Made by a program: the position numbers and the translations under genes. A DNA stretch of 64,000 nucleotides from 73-13 sp035555435. GTDB lineage: Bacteria; Actinomycetota; Actinomycetes; Actinomycetales; Microbacteriaceae. Shown here in pieces: positions 43,085 through 51,797 of this stretch (the first letter of the stretch is position 1; the number at the start of each line of letters is the position of its first letter). The stretch covers positions 62,001 through 126,000 of the forward strand of contig DATMGN010000031.1 in assembly GCA_035555435.1 (NCBI GenBank), given 5' to 3'. The notes under the pieces were generated by a model. The model was given only the letters and a program-made list of their open reading frames with translations. It ran no database searches and was not told the origin of the DNA.

Positions 43085-44962
43085 GTGACGACCTCCCAGC
43101 GGGCGCCCGAGCGCACCGATCGTCCGTGGGGACGCGGCGACTGGGGCTTCTACACCGCGATCGCGGCCGCATCCCTCGCACTCGCGCTCATCGCGCTCAA
43201 GGTCTGGTACGCCGACTGGGGCGTCCCTTGGGCCATCACAGGCGACGCCATCCCCGTCGCGGCGCACTTCAAGACCGCGCTCGAGACCGGCTGGTACGAG
43301 CACCAGCCGCTCCTCGGCGCGCCGTTCGGACAGACCTACCACGACTTCCCGACCGCCGAGACGACGAACTTCCTGATGGCGGTCATCCTCGGGCAGCTCT
43401 TCGGTGACTGGGCCGTCGCGATGAACGTCTACTTCGTGCTCGGCTTCCCGCTCGCCGCCGCCGCCGCCGCATGGTTCCTGCGCGTCGCCGGCGCCTCGCG
43501 GCTCACCGCGTTCCCGACTGCGGTGCTCTACGCGATCCTCCCCTTCCACTTCGTGCAGGGCGAGGCGCACCTGTTCGTCTCCTCCTACTACGTCGTGCCG
43601 CTCGGCCTCGTGCTCGCGCTTCGCGCCGCCCGCGGCGAGACGCTGTGGCGGTGGCGTCAAGGCACCACCCACCCAGTCGGGCGGTGGTTCGGCCGGGGCA
43701 TGCAGACCGCGGTCATCGCGATCGTCGTCGGCTCGACCGACACCTACTTCGCCGTCTTCGTCCTCATCATGCTCGCGACCGGCGGCATCGTCTCGGCGCT
43801 CCGTGACCGGTCGTGGCTGCGCACCGAGGGCCACCTGCTCGCGGCCGTCATGATCGTCGCCGTCATGGGCCTCAACATGCTCGACGACCTCATCCACGTC
43901 TGGCAGGAGGGCTCGAATCCGGAAGGCTTCCTGCGCTCGCCCGAGCACTCCGAGTACTTCGCGTTCAAGCTCGTGCAGCTGCTGCTGCCGTGGTCCGGCC
44001 ACCAGATCCCCGCGTTCGCGCAGCTCCGGGCGAACTATGACGGGGCCTACCCGCTCGTCTCCGAGCAGCCGGCCCTCGGCCTGATCCCCGCGCTCGGCTT
44101 CGTCTTCCTCATCGGCCTCCTCGTCTACCGCGCGGTCACGATGCGCCGGCGCGGCCTCGGGGACCGGGGGCGCACCCTGACGCTGCTCGCGCTGCTGACG
44201 TTCATCGCGTTCTGCTTCGGCATGGTTGGCGGACTCGGTTCCTTCCTGTCGCTGTTCACCGACGTGCTGCGCAGCTGGAACCGGATCATCGTCGTCATCG
44301 CGCTCTTCAGTCTCGCCGCGGTCGCGCTCATCATCGACGCCGCGATCGAGCGCTGGGAGCGGCGCGCCCGGCCCGCTCGCCTCGACCGCGGTCTCGTCGC
44401 GGGGCTCACCGTCGCGGGCCTCCTCGTCGTCGGCGCGATCGACCAGACCCCCGCGACACAGGATTACGAGCGGCAGAACGCGATCTTCCGCGGCTACGAC
44501 GCCTACTTCGGCTCGATCGAGGCCTCGCTCGCACCGGGCGACTGGGTCGTGCAGCTGCCGTACCAGCCGTTCCCCGAGGCGCACATGCCGACGGGGTCGA
44601 ACACGAACGACGTGCTCATCCCCTACCTGCACACCGAGTCGATCGCGTGGAGCGGCGGCGGCATCAAGGGGCGGCCCGCCTCCGACTGGACGGGCGAGCT
44701 CGAGTTCTTCCCCGACGCGCAGATCCCGGCCGTCGCGGCCGCTGCGGGCGCCTCGGGGCTGCTGCTCGACATCGAGGCGACCACCGAGGCACGGCTGGCG
44801 GACTGGCCCGACGCGTTCACCGCGATGCTCGGCGAGCCGCGGGAGAGCCGAGACGGGCGCTACCTCTACTGGTCGCTCGACGCGGTGAGCCCCGCCGAGA
44901 TCGCGGCGGTGACCCCCGAGGAGCTCGCCGAGCTGCTGCAGGGACGAGAATGGTCGGCATGA
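43085..44962 (+). CDS. Large multi-spanning membrane protein, GT-C-like
   Basis: A 625-residue protein with about ten transmembrane segments up to residue ~465 and an extracytoplasmic C-terminal domain (~470-625, GDWVVQLPYQPFPE). The first loop contains WAITGDAIPVAAHFKTALETGWYEHQP, and YHDFPTAETTNFLMA follows, typical for actinobacterial membrane proteins distantly like GT-C glycosyltransferases/6-pyruvoyl-tetrahydropterin-synthase-related membrane proteins. A role in cell-envelope glycan assembly is a guess. GTG 43085 follows the EEP gene by 11 bases; the stop overlaps the aminopeptidase start (ATGA). Confidence 0.65.
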   Translation: MTTSQRAPERTDRPWGRGDWGFYTAIAAASLALALIALKVWYADWGVPWAITGDAIPVAAHFKTALETGWYEHQPLLGAPFGQTYHDFPTAETTNFLMAVILGQLFGDWAVAMNVYFVLGFPLAAAAAAWFLRVAGASRLTAFPTAVLYAILPFHFVQGEAHLFVSSYYVVPLGLVLALRAARGETLWRWRQGTTHPVGRWFGRGMQTAVIAIVVGSTDTYFAVFVLIMLATGGIVSALRDRSWLRTEGHLLAAVMIVAVMGLNMLDDLIHVWQEGSNPEGFLRSPEHSEYFAFKLVQLLLPWSGHQIPAFAQLRANYDGAYPLVSEQPALGLIPALGFVFLIGLLVYRAVTMRRRGLGDRGRTLTLLALLTFIAFCFGMVGGLGSFLSLFTDVLRSWNRIIVVIALFSLAAVALIIDAAIERWERRARPARLDRGLVAGLTVAGLLVVGAIDQTPATQDYERQNAIFRGYDAYFGSIEASLAPGDWVVQLPYQPFPEAHMPTGSNTNDVLIPYLHTESIAWSGGGIKGRPASDWTGELEFFPDAQIPAVAAAAGASGLLLDIEATTEARLADWPDAFTAMLGEPRESRDGRYLYWSLDAVSPAEIAAVTPEELAELLQGREWSA

Positions 44963-46500
44963 GCGAGCAGAACGCGAGCACCGCGGCCGCTGATGCGCCG
45001 CGCGCGACCCAGAACCGGTCGACGACCCCGAAGAGCGACGTCTTCGCCGCGTACATCGGATCCGACTGGGCCGAGCGGCCGAGCGTGGCACCCGAGCGCC
45101 GCGCCGTCGCGGACTTCGCCGCCGCGCGTCGTGCGCGGCTGTCCGCGCTGCACCCGGGCCGGCGCCTCGTGATCCCCGCGAGCCCGCCGCGCGTGCGCTC
45201 CAACGACACCGACTACCCGTACCGTGCGCACTCCGCCTTCGCGCACCTCACGGGCTGGGGTGCGGACACCGTGCCCGGCAGCGTGCTCGTGCTCGAGCCC
45301 GCTGGGATGGGCCATGTCGCGACCGTGCACCTGCGCGAGGCCGCGGGCCGGGACTCCGACGAGTTCTACGCGAACTCCGACATCGGCGAGTTCTGGGTCG
45401 GCGCGCGGCCATCGCTCGCCGACGTCGCGACCGAGCTCGGCCTCGCGACCGGCTCGCTCCGCGACTTCCTGGAGTCGGGGCTCGACGGGCTCGACTGGGC
45501 CGTGCCCACCCTCGTGATCCGCGACGCGGACCCCGTGCTGACGACCCGCATCGACGCCCTCCGCGGCCCGCTCGCCGAGCACACCGAGGAGCGCACGCCA
45601 GATGAGCCGCGCACCGAGCGAGCGCAGCGAGTCGAAGGGGCCACCGACGCCGACCTCGCCCGCGACGCCTCGGAGCTCCGCCTCGTCAAGGACGCCTACG
45701 AGATCGAGCAGATGCGGCTCGCGATCGCCGCGACGAAGTCCGGCTTCGACGACGTCATCGCCGACCTCGAGCACGTCATCGCCCACCCGCGCGGCGAACG
45801 CGTCGTCGAGGGCACCTTCAACCGCCGCGCCCGTATGGACGGCAACACGGTCGGCTACGACACGATCGCCGCCTCCGGCCCGCACGCCTGCATCCTGCAC
45901 TGGACCCGCAACGACGGTCCCGTCATCCCGGGCGACCTCATCCTCATCGACGCCGGCGTCGAGCTGGAGAGCTACTACACGGCCGACATCACCCGCACGC
46001 TCCCGGTCTCGGGCGCCTTCACCGAGGTGCAGCGCAGGGTCTACGACGCGGTCCTGGAGGCTGCCGACGCCGCGTTCTCCATCGTGCGACCCGGGATCCG
46101 CTTCCGCGACGTCCACGCCGAGGCGATGAAGGTCATCGCGGCGAAGACCGCCGAGTGGGGGCTGCTCCCGGTCCCCGCCGAGACGGCACTCGAGCCCGAG
46201 CACCAGGAGCACCGCCGCTACATGGTGCACGGCACGAGCCACCACCTCGGCATCGACGTGCACGACTGCGCGGCCGCCCGGCGCGAGATGTATCTCGACG
46301 GGATCGTCGAGGCGGGCATGGTGTTCACGATCGAGCCGGGGCTGTATTTCCAGCCGGACGACCTATCCGTGCCCGAGGGGTACCGCGGCATCGGCGTGCG
46401 GATCGAGGACGACATCCTGGTGACGGCCGACGGCGCGGAGCGGCTCTCGGCGGGGATCCCCCGCACCGCCGCCGAGGTCGAGGCCTGGCTCGCGCGCTGA
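44959..46500 (+). CDS. Xaa-Pro aminopeptidase (M24B, PepP type)
   Basis: A 513-residue metallopeptidase: AMP_N domain (~35-190, DYPYRAHSAFAHLTGW), then the pita-bread domain with metal ligands in LIDAGVELESYYTADITRT (two Asp), HGTSHHLGIDVHD (His), FTIEPGLYF (Glu) and IGVRIEDDIL (Glu). It removes N-terminal residues preceding proline. Between the domains a dispersed repeat (45616-45640) is translated in frame as TERAQRVEGA. ATG 44959 overlaps the previous stop (ATGA); ATG 44950 would add three residues. Confidence 0.9.
   Translation: MSEQNASTAAADAPRATQNRSTTPKSDVFAAYIGSDWAERPSVAPERRAVADFAAARRARLSALHPGRRLVIPASPPRVRSNDTDYPYRAHSAFAHLTGWGADTVPGSVLVLEPAGMGHVATVHLREAAGRDSDEFYANSDIGEFWVGARPSLADVATELGLATGSLRDFLESGLDGLDWAVPTLVIRDADPVLTTRIDALRGPLAEHTEERTPDEPRTERAQRVEGATDADLARDASELRLVKDAYEIEQMRLAIAATKSGFDDVIADLEHVIAHPRGERVVEGTFNRRARMDGNTVGYDTIAASGPHACILHWTRNDGPVIPGDLILIDAGVELESYYTADITRTLPVSGAFTEVQRRVYDAVLEAADAAFSIVRPGIRFRDVHAEAMKVIAAKTAEWGLLPVPAETALEPEHQEHRRYMVHGTSHHLGIDVHDCAAARREMYLDGIVEAGMVFTIEPGLYFQPDDLSVPEGYRGIGVRIEDDILVTADGAERLSAGIPRTAAEVEAWLAR
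45616..45640 (+). repeat. Dispersed repeat translated inside the aminopeptidase
   Basis: GAGCGAGCGCAGCGAG followed by TCGAAGGGG. The same 25-mer with one change is at 49039-49063, and a 24-mer with two differences is on the opposite strand at 57298-57321. Here it encodes ERAQRVEGA in the linker before the catalytic domain. Confidence 0.8.
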
Positions 46501-46550
46501 GTGCCGTGGCGGTCCACCGCCGCGCGCCGACCCCGGTATGGCGCGCTCAA

Positions 46551-46601
46551 GTGGGCGCAGATGGTCCCCGCACGACGGTCAGCCAGGCAGTTTGCGTCCA
46601 C
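46551..46601. repeat. 51-nt inverted-repeat element, copy 1
   Basis: Starts GTGGGCGCAGATGGT and ends CAGTTTGCGTCCAC. The two ends are inverted versions of the motif GTGGRCGCAAWTGGY, separated by ~21 nt. It lies in the gap between the aminopeptidase and the general stress protein genes. Four other copies of exactly the same length lie at 58900-60177. Confidence 0.8.
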
Positions 46602-46635
46602 CTCACTGCTGGGCGAGGCAGCGGCGGCGGACCCG

Positions 46636-47115
46636 TCAGTCGTTCGTGAGCGCGACCTGGGCCTTGGCGGCGAGCTCGCTCGGCACGATGACCTGGTAGT
46701 TCGACGCGATCACCTGCTGCGTCGAGGCGAAGTCGCGGCGGCGGCGCGTGAACGCGTACATGACGAGGCCGAGGACGACCCCGACGCCGGCCGTGATGAG
46801 GAACACCGCGGCGATGAGGCGCAGGCCGCCCGCGCCCTCCGGGTTGAACAGCGTCAGCAGCAGCGCGAAGAACAACCCGATGAACGCGCCGTTCGCGGCG
46901 CCCGACAGTGCCGCCTTGCCCCAGGAGAGCTTGCCCGTGACGCGCTCGACCGTCTTGAGGTCGTTGCCGACGATCGAGATCTGGCTCACGTCGAACTCGG
47001 CCTTCGCGAGCCGATCGACGATCGCCTGCGCCTCGGGGTAGGTCTCATAGGTGCCGATCACGTCCCCGCGGGGCAGCGAGACGCCCGCCGCACGACTGGC
47101 ATAGGGGGCGCTCAC
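46636..47115 (-). CDS. General stress protein 17M-like membrane protein
   Basis: A 159-residue protein: an N-terminal GSP17M-type domain (DVIGTYETYPEAQAIVDRLAKAEFDVSQISIVG, ~18-50), a glycine-rich helix pair with two transmembrane segments (~75-95, 100-120) and a short C-terminal soluble part. Related actinobacterial proteins are stress-induced; role unclear. GTG 47115 has CAGAAT at 47127-47122, 6 bases upstream. It is divergent from the MgtE-N gene with 50 bases between starts. Confidence 0.8.
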   Translation of the reverse strand: MSAPYASRAAGVSLPRGDVIGTYETYPEAQAIVDRLAKAEFDVSQISIVGNDLKTVERVTGKLSWGKAALSGAANGAFIGLFFALLLTLFNPEGAGGLRLIAAVFLITAGVGVVLGLVMYAFTRRRRDFASTQQVIASNYQVIVPSELAAKAQVALTND

Positions 47116-47165
47116 CCCGCCATTCTGACACGCGCCGCTCGGGGCACGCGGGTAGGGTTTCAGGC

Positions 47166-48458
47166 GTGAGCACGAACCGCGTCTTCGCCGCGCGTGTCGC
47201 CGGCTGCGCGGTCTTCGACCCGGGTGGCGACCGCGTCGGTCGCGTGCGCGACGTCGTCGTCGTGCGCCGGGCGACGGCGAGCCCGCGGGTCGTCGGACTC
47301 GTCGTGGAGGTGCCGGGCCGGCGCCGCGTGTTCCTGTCGATCGGACGCGTCACCTCGATCTCGACGGGACAGGTCATCGTCACGGGGCTCATCAACCTCC
47401 GGCGCTTCGAGCAGCGGCCCGAGGAGATCCGGATCATCGCCGAGATGCTCGGCCGCCGCGTGCACCTGCAGCCGGAGGGCGATGAGGCGCGGATCGAGGA
47501 CATCGCGATCGGGCAGACCCCCGTCGGCGACTGGGAGGTCACCCAGATCTTCGTGCGGAAGCCGCGGACCGGGGGCGGACCGTTCTCCTTCGGGAAGGGG
47601 CCGACCGCGTTCGCCTCCTGGTCGGACATCCGGGAGAGTGACGAGCGGCCCGGCGAGGACCAGGACGCCGAGCACCTCGTCGAGTCGATCAACGAGCTGC
47701 TCCCCGCGGATGCGGCGAACCTGTTGCTCGACCTGCCCGAGAAGCGCCTCGTCGAGGTCGCGCGCCAACTGCCGAATGAGCGACTCGCCGACCTCATCGA
47801 GGAGATGGGCGAGGAGGACCAGGCCGACCTCATCGAGGCGCTCGGCGACGACCGCGCCGCCGACGTCCTCGACGAGATGCAGCCCGACGACGCCGCCGAC
47901 CTCATCGCGAGCCTCCCGGCCGCGCGCGGCGAGGCGCTGCTGGAGCTCATGGAGCCCGAGGAGGCGGAGGACGTCCGCTTCCTGCTCGCCTACGAGTTCG
48001 ACACGGCGGGCGGCCTCATGAGCCCCGAGCCGATCATCGTGTCGGCCGACGCGACCGTCGCGGAGGGGCTCGCGCTCATCCGCCGGCACGAGCTCGCGCC
48101 CGCGATGGCCTCAGCCGTGTTCGTCACCCTGCCGCCCTACGAGCCGCCGACCGGGCGGTTCCTCGGCGCGGTGCACTTCCAGCGGATGCTGCGCTATCCC
48201 CCGCACGAGCGCCTCGGCGCGCTCGTCGACCCCGTGCTCGAGCCACTCAATGCGACCGCGAGCCTGCAGGAGGTCGCTCGGGCCCTGGCGAGCTACAACC
48301 TCGTCTGCCTGCCCGTCGTCGACGACGGACACCGCCTCGTCGGGGTGGTGACCATCGACGATGTCCTCGATCATCTGCTGCCGGACGACTGGCGAAGTAC
48401 CGACGCCGAACCCGTGATCTCCGCACCAGGGAAGGGGGCAGCCGATGCCGCGCACTGA
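47166..48458 (+). CDS. PRC-barrel / MgtE-N / CBS-domain protein without membrane domain
   Basis: A 430-residue soluble protein: PRC-barrel-like N-terminus (~1-140), MgtE N-terminal superhelical domain (~175-280, LLPADAANLLLDLPEKRLVEVARQLP and repeats of 'LIEALGDDRAADVLDEM') and a CBS pair (~285-410, VGVVTIDDVLDHLLPDD). The Mg2+ channel domain of MgtE is missing, so it may sense Mg2+ or nucleotide and act on a partner, perhaps the DUF1003 membrane protein encoded next. GTG 47166 has TAGGGT 7 bases upstream. The order MgtE-N/DUF1003/Mrp is conserved in actinobacteria (Rv1232c region). Confidence 0.85.
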   Translation: MSTNRVFAARVAGCAVFDPGGDRVGRVRDVVVVRRATASPRVVGLVVEVPGRRRVFLSIGRVTSISTGQVIVTGLINLRRFEQRPEEIRIIAEMLGRRVHLQPEGDEARIEDIAIGQTPVGDWEVTQIFVRKPRTGGGPFSFGKGPTAFASWSDIRESDERPGEDQDAEHLVESINELLPADAANLLLDLPEKRLVEVARQLPNERLADLIEEMGEEDQADLIEALGDDRAADVLDEMQPDDAADLIASLPAARGEALLELMEPEEAEDVRFLLAYEFDTAGGLMSPEPIIVSADATVAEGLALIRRHELAPAMASAVFVTLPPYEPPTGRFLGAVHFQRMLRYPPHERLGALVDPVLEPLNATASLQEVARALASYNLVCLPVVDDGHRLVGVVTIDDVLDHLLPDDWRSTDAEPVISAPGKGAADAAH

Positions 48459-49068
48459 CCGCCGCGCACCCGCGCGGATCGACACGCCCAAGGGCATCCG
48501 CTCGCAGCGGGCCGTCGCCCCGAGCCGCGACCGCTTCGGCCACTTCACCGAGTCGATCGCCCGGTGGATGGGCACGCCCTGGTTCATCTTCGGCCTGACC
48601 GTCTTCGTGCTCATCTGGATGCTCTGGAACACCGGGGCCCCGGAGGGCTGGCGCTTCGATTCCGCGGCGATCGGCTTCACGGCGCTGACGCTCATCCTGT
48701 CGCTGCAGGCCTCCTACGCGGCGCCGCTCATCCTGCTCGCGCAGAACCGTCAGGACGATCGCGACCGCGTCGCGATGGAGCAGGACCGTCAGCGCTCGGA
48801 GCGCAACCTCGAGGACACCGAGTACCTCGCGCGCGAGATCGTGGCGCTGCGCCTCGGCTTGGAGGACATCGCGACGAAGGACTTCGTGCGTCAGGAGCTG
48901 CGCGCGATGCTCGCGGAGCTCGAGCAGCAGCGTGAGGCGGCAGCCGGGGTCGCCCCGGCGGGCGCGGAGCCCTCCCCGCTCCCCGAGCGAACCGAACCCT
49001 CCCCGCTCCCCGAGCGATCCGAGCCCTCCCCGCTCCCCGAGCGAGCGAAGCGAGTCGAAGGGGCGTGA
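48445..49068 (+). CDS. DUF1003 membrane protein with repeat-derived C-terminal tail
   Basis: A 207-residue protein: two transmembrane helices (~47-62 and ~76-96, TPWFIFGLTVFVLIWMLWN and GFTALTLILSLQASYAAPLILLAQNRQ), then a cytoplasmic coiled helix (~100-165) of the DUF1003 type. The last ~33 residues are three copies of EPSPLPER followed by AKRVEGA, encoded by tandem 27-bp repeats ending in the dispersed repeat. ATG 48445 overlaps the upstream gene by 14 bases and has GAAGGGGG upstream; the stop overlaps the Mrp start (GTGA). Confidence 0.85.
   Translation: MPRTDRRAPARIDTPKGIRSQRAVAPSRDRFGHFTESIARWMGTPWFIFGLTVFVLIWMLWNTGAPEGWRFDSAAIGFTALTLILSLQASYAAPLILLAQNRQDDRDRVAMEQDRQRSERNLEDTEYLAREIVALRLGLEDIATKDFVRQELRAMLAELEQQREAAAGVAPAGAEPSPLPERTEPSPLPERSEPSPLPERAKRVEGA
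48967..49064 (+). repeat. Tandem 27-bp repeats merging into the dispersed repeat
   Basis: Three units (48967-48993, 48994-49020, 49021-49047), each GAGCCCTCCCCGCTCCCCGA plus GCGANCC or variant. Unit 3 runs into the dispersed repeat core at 49039-49063. The array ends exactly at the GTG start codon of the Mrp gene (49065). Confidence 0.85.
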
Positions 49069-50156
49069 CCCACCCCGAGCTCCGCGGTGCCGTCGGTGCC
49101 GTCATCGACCCCGAGCTGCGCCGCAGCCTCGGCGAGCTGGGGATGATCCGCCGAGCGGATCTGGAGGCCGGGACCGCGCGCATCGGTCTCGCGCTGACGA
49201 TCGCAGGCTGTCCCGCCGCAGATCGGATCGAACGCGATATCCGCGCCGCCGCGGCGTCGGTGGACGGCGTCGTCGCGGTCGAGGTCGAGGTCGGGACGAT
49301 GTCGCCCGAGGAGCGCAAGGCGCTCATCGAACGGGTGCGCGGGAACCGCGAGAACCGCTTCGGTCCTGGGACGCTGACCCGCGTCATCGCGGTCGGCAGC
49401 GGGAAGGGCGGCGTCGGGAAGTCGACGATCGCCGCGAACCTCGCCGTCGCGTTCTCCCGCCGCGGCCTCAAGGTCGGGATCATGGATCTCGACGTCCACG
49501 GCTTCTCGGTCCCGGGCCTGCTCGGGATCGCGGGCGCGCGGCCGAATCGGGTGGACGCGCTCGTCATGCCGCCGGAGGCATACGGGATTCCCGCGATCTC
49601 GATCGGGATGTTCGTCGAGGGCGACGAGCCGGTCTCGTGGCGCGGTCCGATGCTGCACCGGACGATCGAACAGTTCCTGTCGGACGTGTGGTTCGGGGAG
49701 CTCGATCTGCTCGTCGTGGATCTGCCGCCGGGCACGGGCGATGCGGCGATCTCGTTCGGCCAGCTCGTGCCGAACGCGGAGTTCCTGCTCGTGACGACGC
49801 CGCAGCCGGCGGCGTCGGAGGTCGCGGTGCGCGCGGGCCTGCTCGCGCGCCGACTCGGTCAGCGTCTGCTCGGCGTCGTGGAGAACATGTCGGGGCTGAC
49901 GCAGCCGGACGGCACGATCTTGGAGCTGTTCGGCAGCGGCGGCGGCGCGGCGACGGCGGAGCGCCTGTCGACCGATCAGAACGCGGTCGAGGTGCTCGCG
50001 CAGATCCCGCTGTCGATCGCGCTGCGAGCGGGCGGCGACTCGGGGACGCCGATCGCGCTGCTGGAGCCGCGCGACGCGGCGGCGACGGCGATTCGCGAGC
50101 TCGCGGATGCGATCATCGCGGCGGGCCCGTCGCGTGCCGGACGCTCGCTGATCTAG
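49065..50156 (+). CDS. Mrp/NBP35-type P-loop ATPase
   Basis: A 363-residue protein: N-terminal DUF59/MIP18 domain (~1-85, VIDPELRRSLGELGM), then a deviant Walker A (GSGKGGVGKST, ~111-121), DLDVHGFSVPGLLG, VDLPPGTGDAAISF and ENMSGLTQPDG. Mrp proteins carry or transfer iron-sulfur clusters. The CxxC cluster-bridging motif, usually after ENMS, is absent, as in other actinobacterial members. Cluster transfer may therefore rely on other residues. GTG 49065 overlaps the DUF1003 stop. Confidence 0.87.
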   Translation: MTHPELRGAVGAVIDPELRRSLGELGMIRRADLEAGTARIGLALTIAGCPAADRIERDIRAAAASVDGVVAVEVEVGTMSPEERKALIERVRGNRENRFGPGTLTRVIAVGSGKGGVGKSTIAANLAVAFSRRGLKVGIMDLDVHGFSVPGLLGIAGARPNRVDALVMPPEAYGIPAISIGMFVEGDEPVSWRGPMLHRTIEQFLSDVWFGELDLLVVDLPPGTGDAAISFGQLVPNAEFLLVTTPQPAASEVAVRAGLLARRLGQRLLGVVENMSGLTQPDGTILELFGSGGGAATAERLSTDQNAVEVLAQIPLSIALRAGGDSGTPIALLEPRDAAATAIRELADAIIAAGPSRAGRSLI

Positions 50157-50205
50157 GCCTCGGCGAGTTCAGCGACGAGTGCGGCCCGGGCGAGGGCTCG
50201 TCGGC

Positions 50206-50310
50206 TCAGTGCTGGTGGCGGCGGCCGTAGCCGTCGCGCACGGTGACGACGAGGGCGGCGGCGATCCCCGCGACGGCGATGATGCCGAGGATGGAGAGGA
50301 GGATGGTCAT
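50206..50310 (-). CDS. Small single-helix membrane protein (34 residues)
   Basis: A 34-residue protein: transmembrane helix MTILLSILGIIAVAGIAAAL continuing with VVTV, then a charged tail RDGYGRRHQH. Nearly all third codon positions are G or C. GAGAAT ends 6 bases before the ATG on the minus strand, fitting the leaderless pattern. It is divergent from the LysR gene with 71 bases between starts and converges with the Mrp gene. Similar 'DGYRR' tail mini-proteins are common in Microbacteriaceae; function unknown. Confidence 0.6.
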   Translation of the reverse strand: MTILLSILGIIAVAGIAAALVVTVRDGYGRRHQH

Positions 50311-50343
50311 GTATCGATTCTCGGATGTAAAACTATGGAGTGC

Positions 50344-50363
50344 CAGTTCATCTTCCTGAACTG
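50344..50363. promoter_or_regulatory. LysR-type operator (perfect inverted repeat)
   Basis: CAGTTCA-N6-TGAACTG, 7-bp perfect arms with an inner TTCA-N6-TGAA (T-N11-A) core, the hallmark of LysR binding sites. It sits just upstream of TAAGCT (50369-50374), the leaderless -10 of the LysR gene, and in the promoter region of the divergent small membrane protein. Confidence 0.7.
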
Positions 50364-50381
50364 ACTATTAAGCTGTCCTAC

Positions 50382-51335
50382 ATGGATGTGCGCCGACTCG
50401 AGTTGCTCCGCGAGCTGGCCGAGCGCGGGTCCGTGACCGCCGTCGCCGAGGCGACCCACCGGACGCCGTCGGCCGTCTCGCAGCAGCTCAAGCAGCTGCA
50501 GCGCGAAGCGGGCGTCCCGCTCACGGAGCGCGACGGCCGCGGGATCGCGCTCACCGCCGCCGGCCGGGCGCTCGCCCGCACCGCCGCCGACGTGGCGACG
50601 GCCATCGAGCGGGCGGAGGCGCTGTGGGACGACTACCTCGGCGCGCCGCGCGGCGAGGTCAGCGTCCTCGTCTTCCAGACGGCGGGCACGATGCTCGCCC
50701 CGGGCATGCTGCAGTCGGTCGCGGCGCACCCCGGGCTCAGCGTCGTGTGCACGGATGCGAGCTTCGAGACGGTCGACTACGCGAGCCTGACGCCCGACTA
50801 CGACATCGTGCTGACCGACTCGGAGGGCATCCGCGCGAACTGGGAGGAGCGCCAGCTCCACGTCATCCCGCTCATGCGCGAGCCGCTCGACATCGCGTTG
50901 TCCGTCGATCACCGGCTCGCGGGTCGCAGCAGCCTGTCCCCCGCGGACCTCGTCGGCGAGGACTGGATCGGGGTGCCCGAGGGCCAGCCCTTCGACGTGT
51001 TGCTGCGCCAGATCGAGGCGGTCAACGGCACGCCCGCGCACATCGTGCAGCGCTTCCAGGACAACGGCATCGTCGAGGCGATGGTCGCCGCGGGCCTCGG
51101 CATCGCGATCCTCCCGCGCTTCACGACCCCGACGCAGGACACGGGGATCGTGATGCGCCCGCTCAAGGGCGTGCGGGCGACGCGCGTCATCAGCGCGCTC
51201 ATGCGTCCGGACCGGGCAGAACGCCAGAGCGTGCGTCTCGTGGTCGACGCGCTTCGCCGGGAGGGCTCGCGGGTGCAGGCCGAGCAGGCGGGACATCCGG
51301 GGGCGAGGACGCGCGCGGCGGCCGCCGAGCGCTGA
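50382..51335 (+). CDS. LysR-family transcriptional regulator
   Basis: A 317-residue regulator: winged helix at 1-60 (LELLRELAERGSVTAVAEATHRTPSAVSQQLKQLQREAG) and a periplasmic-binding-like effector domain (~88-295). ATG 50382 is chosen because TAAGCT ends 7 bases before it; a longer frame from 50340 would translate the operator. The operator position predicts autorepression and control of the divergent 34-residue membrane protein. Effector unknown. Confidence 0.88.
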   Translation: MDVRRLELLRELAERGSVTAVAEATHRTPSAVSQQLKQLQREAGVPLTERDGRGIALTAAGRALARTAADVATAIERAEALWDDYLGAPRGEVSVLVFQTAGTMLAPGMLQSVAAHPGLSVVCTDASFETVDYASLTPDYDIVLTDSEGIRANWEERQLHVIPLMREPLDIALSVDHRLAGRSSLSPADLVGEDWIGVPEGQPFDVLLRQIEAVNGTPAHIVQRFQDNGIVEAMVAAGLGIAILPRFTTPTQDTGIVMRPLKGVRATRVISALMRPDRAERQSVRLVVDALRREGSRVQAEQAGHPGARTRAAAAER

Positions 51336-51366
51336 GCGCCGGGTCCCGCGTGGTGCTGCCGGCGCT

Positions 51367-51738
51367 TCAGGTGGCCTCGGCGTCGAACGGCGCGGCAGCG
51401 CTGTCGCGCTGCGCCGCCTCGCGCTGCTCGCGAAGTCGCCGTTGGCGCTGCGCGTAGGCGGACTCGCGGGCCGACGCCTGCGGCGGCTCGGTCAGGGCCT
51501 CGCGGATGATCCGGCGCGGGTCGTACTGGCGCGGGTCGAGCTGCTTCCAGTCGATGTCGTCGAACTCGGGGCCCATCTCCTCGCGCATGCGCTCACGGGC
51601 TCCCCCGAGGTAGTCTCGCGCCCGCCGCGCCCACTCGCCGAGCCGCCTCGTGTACGCGGGAATGCGATCGGGTCCGATGAGCAGCAGCGCCAGCACTGCG
51701 ATGAGCAGCAGCTTGTCGAATGTCAGCCCGAACGACAC
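51367..51738 (-). CDS. tatB: Sec-independent translocase subunit TatB
   Basis: A 123-residue protein: one N-terminal transmembrane helix (~7-22) followed by the hinge and amphipathic helix (LLIGPDRIPAYTRRLGEWARRARDYL), the TatB/TatA pattern, then a charged tail. The motif FGLTFDKLLLIAVLALLLIGPDRIP is of the TatB type. It forms the twin-arginine receptor with TatC. GTG 51738 has TATCCT at 51750-51745, 6 bases upstream. It is divergent from the O-methyltransferase gene, as Rv1224/Rv1220c are near each other in mycobacteria; sigE, rseA and htrA are not between them here. Confidence 0.85.
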   Translation of the reverse strand: MSFGLTFDKLLLIAVLALLLIGPDRIPAYTRRLGEWARRARDYLGGARERMREEMGPEFDDIDWKQLDPRQYDPRRIIREALTEPPQASARESAYAQRQRRLREQREAAQRDSAAAPFDAEAT

Positions 51739-51797
51739 CCGGTCAGGATAGCCGGAGGCGCGGGCTGCTCCCCGTACACTCGGGGCGAGGAGGTGCG

